64,000 nucleotides of DNA from Cyanobacteria bacterium RI_101 (GTDB taxonomy: Bacteria; Cyanobacteriota; Cyanobacteriia; Cyanobacteriales; Microcystaceae), in NCBI GenBank assembly GCA_016471375.1, contig WGLZ01000001.1:22897-86896 (forward strand). The letters are read 5' to 3'. Positions 60,589 to 64,000 of the stretch are shown one piece after another; positions within the stretch are counted from its first letter, which is position 1; each line of letters opens with the position of its first letter. The notes beneath the pieces are model-generated. The model worked only from the letters and a program-made list of their open reading frames with translations, had not been told where the DNA came from and searched no databases. The position numbers and the translations under genes are program-made.

Positions 60589-63500
60589 TTATCCGAGGGG
60601 CATTATAGCAGTCGCGTTTGATTTCTCCAGCAAGCGCCGGATCCGACCCGCCAGCTCCCGCAGTTTAACGGGTTTCGCGACATAATCGTCGGCGCCGGCC
60701 GCTAGACACCGTTCCCGGTCGCCGTCCATGACTAAAGCGGTGAGGGCGATAATGGGCGTCTTCCCTAGATCGGGGTCTTGGCGCAGGCGCCGCGCCACTT
60801 CTAGACCGTCTAAAACCGGCATTTGGATATCCAGTAAAACGCAGTCGGGACGGGCGGAGCGGGCCAGATCCAGCGCCGTTTCCCCATTCTCCGCGGTCAG
60901 GACGGTAAAGCCTTTGCCCTCTAGGTAATGTCGCATACTCAAGGCGTTGGCCAAGTTGTCCTCCGCCACTAAGATCAAAGGTTGCGCCTGGGTAGAGAGA
61001 ACGGTTTCTCCGGGGGGCGTCGGCGCCGGTTCCTCCAGAGAGCCTTCCACCACCGGCGCCGGTAGCCGGAGGGTAAAACAACTGCCCGCGCCGACCTGGC
61101 TTTCTAGGGTTACTCCGCCGCCGTGGAGTTCCGCCAGACGTTTCACGAGGGCTAAACCTAAACCCGTGCCTTCGTATTGACGATTGAGGGCGCTGTCGAT
61201 TTGCACAAAGGGTTGAAATAAGCGGGTCTGATCCGCCTCAGCGATGCCGATGCCCGTGTCCTTGACCCGGAAAGAGAGTTGAGGCTCGTCTTCCCCCGGC
61301 GCCGGTTGGGCATAGTCAATCTCTAGGGCCACGGAGCCGCCGGCGGGCGTAAATTTGACGGCGTTGCCCAACAGATTCACCAGCGCCTGCCGCAAACGGC
61401 GCTCGTCGAGGTTAAACAGGGGTAAATGGGGCGGCAAACGGAGGGACAGCGCCAGATTTTTCTGCTGGGCCTGGGGCCGCACCATCAGTAAACTCCCCTC
61501 CGCCAAGGCGCTAATGGCGACGGGACTCCGGTGAATCGTCAAATAACCGGCTTCGATTTGGGCGAAATCGAGAATGTCGTTAATCAAATCCAGAAGATGG
61601 GCGCCGCTCCGCTCGATGGTTTCCAGACTGTTTATGGCCCGCTCTCCTAGGGCGCCGTAGACCCCTTCCTGAAGACTTTGGGCCATGCCGAGGATGGCGT
61701 TGAGGGGCGTCCGTAATTCGTGGCTCATGGCGGCGAGGAATTGATCTTTCAGGCGATTGGCCCGAGCCAATTCTTGGTTGAGCGTTTGCAATTGAGTTTC
61801 CGCTTCTTTGCGGGCGGTAAAATCAAAACCCAGACCCAAAAAGACTTTTGTCCGCCCTTGATCGTCGAATTGGGGCGCGGCGCTGGTCATGTGCCAACGC
61901 CAACTCCCGTCTTTGTGGCGAACCCGATATTCCAGACCCCGTCTTCTTTCGCCTCCCATGACGGCGCGGAAGACCGTCTCGCAGGCCGCCAAATCTTCGG
62001 GATGGATCACTTCGGCAAAATGGACGCCCACGAGTTCTTGCGGGTGATAGCCGAGAATGTCTTCAATGTTGGGGGAGAGATAGGTGAAATAGCCCTGGGG
62101 ATCGAGGGTATAAACAATATCATTGGCGGTCTCCACCAAAATGCGAAACTGCGCTTCTCTAGCGGCCAACTCTCGCACCATCTGTTTCGCCGCTGTAATA
62201 TCTTCCGCAATGCCCTCCACGGCGATCAGCCGTCCTTCTTCGTTGCGGACGCAGTGTTCAACGACCTTAAGGGTTCGCAGTTCCCCCCGGGGATGGGTAA
62301 AAGATATTTCAAAGGGATCTATATTCCCGGTTTCTAACGACTCCAGATCGAAAGCTTGAACCCGCGCCGCGTCTTCGGGAACCCACTCTACAGACTCTCC
62401 CCAGGGACGGCCAAGAACGTCGGCTCTATTGAGTCCAAAGACGGACTTCAAGCCGCCGCTCGCATAGGTGACAATGCCATCGGGAAAGGTGTGGCTAAAA
62501 ATGACAAAGTTATCGCCAATATCCTCCACTAGGCGCTGAAATTGGGCCCGGCTTTGTTCCAGTTCAGCGGTGCGTTCTTTGACCCGGTCTTCTAAGGCTT
62601 GATTCATACGGGTAATTTCGTCGTTGGCCCGCTCCAGCGCCGCTTCGTACTGTTTACGGTCGGTAATATCGATTAAAACCCCCTCCCAGACCGTCGAACC
62701 GTCGGGCAAATCCCGGGGAAAAGATTCCGCCGTTACCCAACGGGTTTCGCCCTGAACTAAAAGCCGGGTTTCGCCCCAGAAGTGGACTTTCCGGGTAAAA
62801 GCGTCCGCATTTTGCCGAACCCAGCGGTCGTAGTCCTCGGGATGGACGCAGGCGAAAGCTTGGAGGGGATCGGCCCGGGCTTCCTCTAGATTGAGGCCGG
62901 TGATTTCCAGAAAGCGCTCGCTCATAAAGGAAAACTTAGCCAAGGTTTCCCCCGCGGGTAGTTCCAGGGTGTAAGTCCCCACGGGAATCGCCCGGGTAAT
63001 GGCCAGCGCCGTCGCCCCGAGACGGTTCAACTCCTCCTGGGCCTCTTCCAACTCCGTCGTCTGGGACGCGAGCCGGCGCTCTAGCCGTCGAGCCAAAAGG
63101 TTGCGTTCCTGGTTAAGCGTCATCACCACTAGGGCCACTAGCAGGTAACTGATCAAGGTAAATTGAACCACCGCGAGGGATTCGCTGGTCTGGATCGGCA
63201 AGAGTTGAGAGGAGGCGATTACACTCGGTTGAAAAAGAATCGCCACGACTAGGACAAGATTAATCAGCGCCGCCTGGGGCGCCCCGAGCCGAAAGGCCCC
63301 CCAGAGCATGACGGGCATCATGGCGGCGCCGGGTCTAGCGTTCAGCGCCGTAAAGACTTGACTTCTCAGCGTCAGTAGAATCCCTAGAACCGCGGTCAAC
63401 AGGAGCCAAAATTCAGGACGGCGCAGTTCCCGTAAATCGCGGCGCCAATCCGGCGTCAGCCAAGTTAGTAAAACCGGCGCTAGGATTAACGCGCCGCCCC

Positions 63501-64000
63501 AGCCGCCGATAAACCAGTTCCAAGTTTTTCCGGCGCTCAATTCCCCCATCAACAAGGGTAAAAAAAATCCCCCCAGCAGGGTATGGAGCAGTTCCCCCAC
63601 CCCGGCGGCGCCCAAAAAACCCGTCAGATTACCGACGGAGGCGAAAATATACCGACCTTTGATCCATTTTGGCCCTAGATAAACGATCGCTATCCCCTCT
63701 AGACACTGACTGAAGGCGACGCCTATCTTGAACCACAGGGGCGCGGTTTCGTGATGGAGCAGACCGATGACGAACTCGCCGACAAAGATCCCCGGCAAAA
63801 TCTTGTAACCTAACTTAAAGGCCAACGCCGTGGTTAACCCTGTAGGCAACCAGAAGGCGGCGACAAAATTATCTAGTTCAAGTTGACTCAGACATAAATT
63901 CCCTAGGACGACATAGGCTAGGGCGGCGCTCAGCCAGAGGAAGACCCATCCGAGGGGAGACGGGGCGCCGGTTTCGGCTCTGAGGGTAAGTTTATTGATA
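60589..64000 (-). CDS. MASE1-PAS hybrid sensor histidine kinase/response regulator, 5' end off the window
   Basis: The frame stays open through the right edge, so the N-terminus is missing; 63849 is a TTG inside the MASE1 domain (upstream codons read ...FVAAFWLPTG). The visible part has ~270 residues of MASE1 membrane helices, a coiled coil, three PAS domains (two with PAC: QYRVRHKDG and ITDRKQYEAAL types), HisKA with its phospho-His in AAMSHELRTPLNAI (codon 61720-61722), a HATPase domain (LLGNAVKFTPAG, VKDTGIGI, GTGLGLALVKRL) and a C-terminal receiver (DCVLLDIQMPVLDG, Lys in VAKPVKLRE). This is a hybrid phosphorelay kinase with unknown stimulus. apt follows after 24 bases. Confidence 0.93.
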   Translation of the reverse strand, partial: INKLTLRAETGAPSPLGWVFLWLSAALAYVVLGNLCLSQLELDNFVAAFWLPTGLTTALAFKLGYKILPGIFVGEFVIGLLHHETAPLWFKIGVAFSQCLEGIAIVYLGPKWIKGRYIFASVGNLTGFLGAAGVGELLHTLLGGFFLPLLMGELSAGKTWNWFIGGWGGALILAPVLLTWLTPDWRRDLRELRRPEFWLLLTAVLGILLTLRSQVFTALNARPGAAMMPVMLWGAFRLGAPQAALINLVLVVAILFQPSVIASSQLLPIQTSESLAVVQFTLISYLLVALVVMTLNQERNLLARRLERRLASQTTELEEAQEELNRLGATALAITRAIPVGTYTLELPAGETLAKFSFMSERFLEITGLNLEEARADPLQAFACVHPEDYDRWVRQNADAFTRKVHFWGETRLLVQGETRWVTAESFPRDLPDGSTVWEGVLIDITDRKQYEAALERANDEITRMNQALEDRVKERTAELEQSRAQFQRLVEDIGDNFVIFSHTFPDGIVTYASGGLKSVFGLNRADVLGRPWGESVEWVPEDAARVQAFDLESLETGNIDPFEISFTHPRGELRTLKVVEHCVRNEEGRLIAVEGIAEDITAAKQMVRELAAREAQFRILVETANDIVYTLDPQGYFTYLSPNIEDILGYHPQELVGVHFAEVIHPEDLAACETVFRAVMGGERRRGLEYRVRHKDGSWRWHMTSAAPQFDDQGRTKVFLGLGFDFTARKEAETQLQTLNQELARANRLKDQFLAAMSHELRTPLNAILGMAQSLQEGVYGALGERAINSLETIERSGAHLLDLINDILDFAQIEAGYLTIHRSPVAISALAEGSLLMVRPQAQQKNLALSLRLPPHLPLFNLDERRLRQALVNLLGNAVKFTPAGGSVALEIDYAQPAPGEDEPQLSFRVKDTGIGIAEADQTRLFQPFVQIDSALNRQYEGTGLGLALVKRLAELHGGGVTLESQVGAGSCFTLRLPAPVVEGSLEEPAPTPPGETVLSTQAQPLILVAEDNLANALSMRHYLEGKGFTVLTAENGETALDLARSARPDCVLLDIQMPVLDGLEVARRLRQDPDLGKTPIIALTALVMDGDRERCLAAGADDYVAKPVKLRELAGRIRRLLEKSNATAIMPLG

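Noticed and set aside
63849..63849. Start codon of the hybrid kinase at 63849
   Set aside because: The codon is a TTG inside the MASE1 domain and the frame continues with conserved MASE1 residues to the right edge, so the true start lies outside the window.

Overview
The window reads as a free-living cyanobacterial chromosome segment. The evidence is phylloquinone-type menG, a SipA (NblS-interacting) homologue, a P-II gene behind a perfect NtcA site, group 2 and SigF-type sigma factors, PilT, a CrhR-like helicase, DevB/DevC, a DUF3747 protein, a DUF29 protein and Uma2 nucleases. GC content is moderate. The palindrome GGCGCC (usually CGGCGCCG) is scattered very densely through genes and spacers, while the classical HIP1 octamer GCGATCGC was not seen. 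No rRNA, tRNA, CRISPR array or intact insertion sequence was recognised.

1-20.6 kb is mostly housekeeping. It starts with the tail of a caspase-like gene, a conserved cyanobacterial protein, galE, a small DUF2442/DUF4160 pair and pilT. Then come sipA behind a short ribonuclease D, a secreted DUF3747 protein, a creatininase-family hydrolase, a DUF445 membrane protein, menG, a HyuA-HyuB (5-oxoprolinase-type) fusion whose linker carries a dispersed repeat, a nitrilase-family amidase, a Uma2 protein and carB.

21-36.7 kb holds rimO, a crhR-like helicase, ispE converging on a group 2 sigma factor, hpnB, comB, rdgB converging on glnB, an ABC exporter, and a tight FIST / AI-2E transporter / FGGY kinase run. 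36.7-45.7 kb holds a membrane GAF protein, devC-devB without an adjacent devA, a large metzincin-like protease with five near-identical Calx-beta repeats, and a Nudix hydrolase.

45.7-51.3 kb is an accessory island. A small N6-adenine methylase-like protein, a DUF433 protein, an Eco57I-like methylase, a ribbon-helix-helix protein and a GIY-YIG/SF2-helicase fusion all lie on the minus strand. I infer an atypical restriction-modification or defence system. The methylase is mosaic in base composition. This is the best candidate here for an unusual system.

51.5-64 kb returns to housekeeping genes: pgm, cofG, a BrkB/YihY membrane protein, dapA, sigF, nspC and a DUF29 protein. The last run is a MASE1-PAS-histidine kinase-receiver hybrid, apt and a DppB-like permease, all on the minus strand. 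The kinase gene continues past the right edge. Several spacers carry members of two dispersed repeat families.
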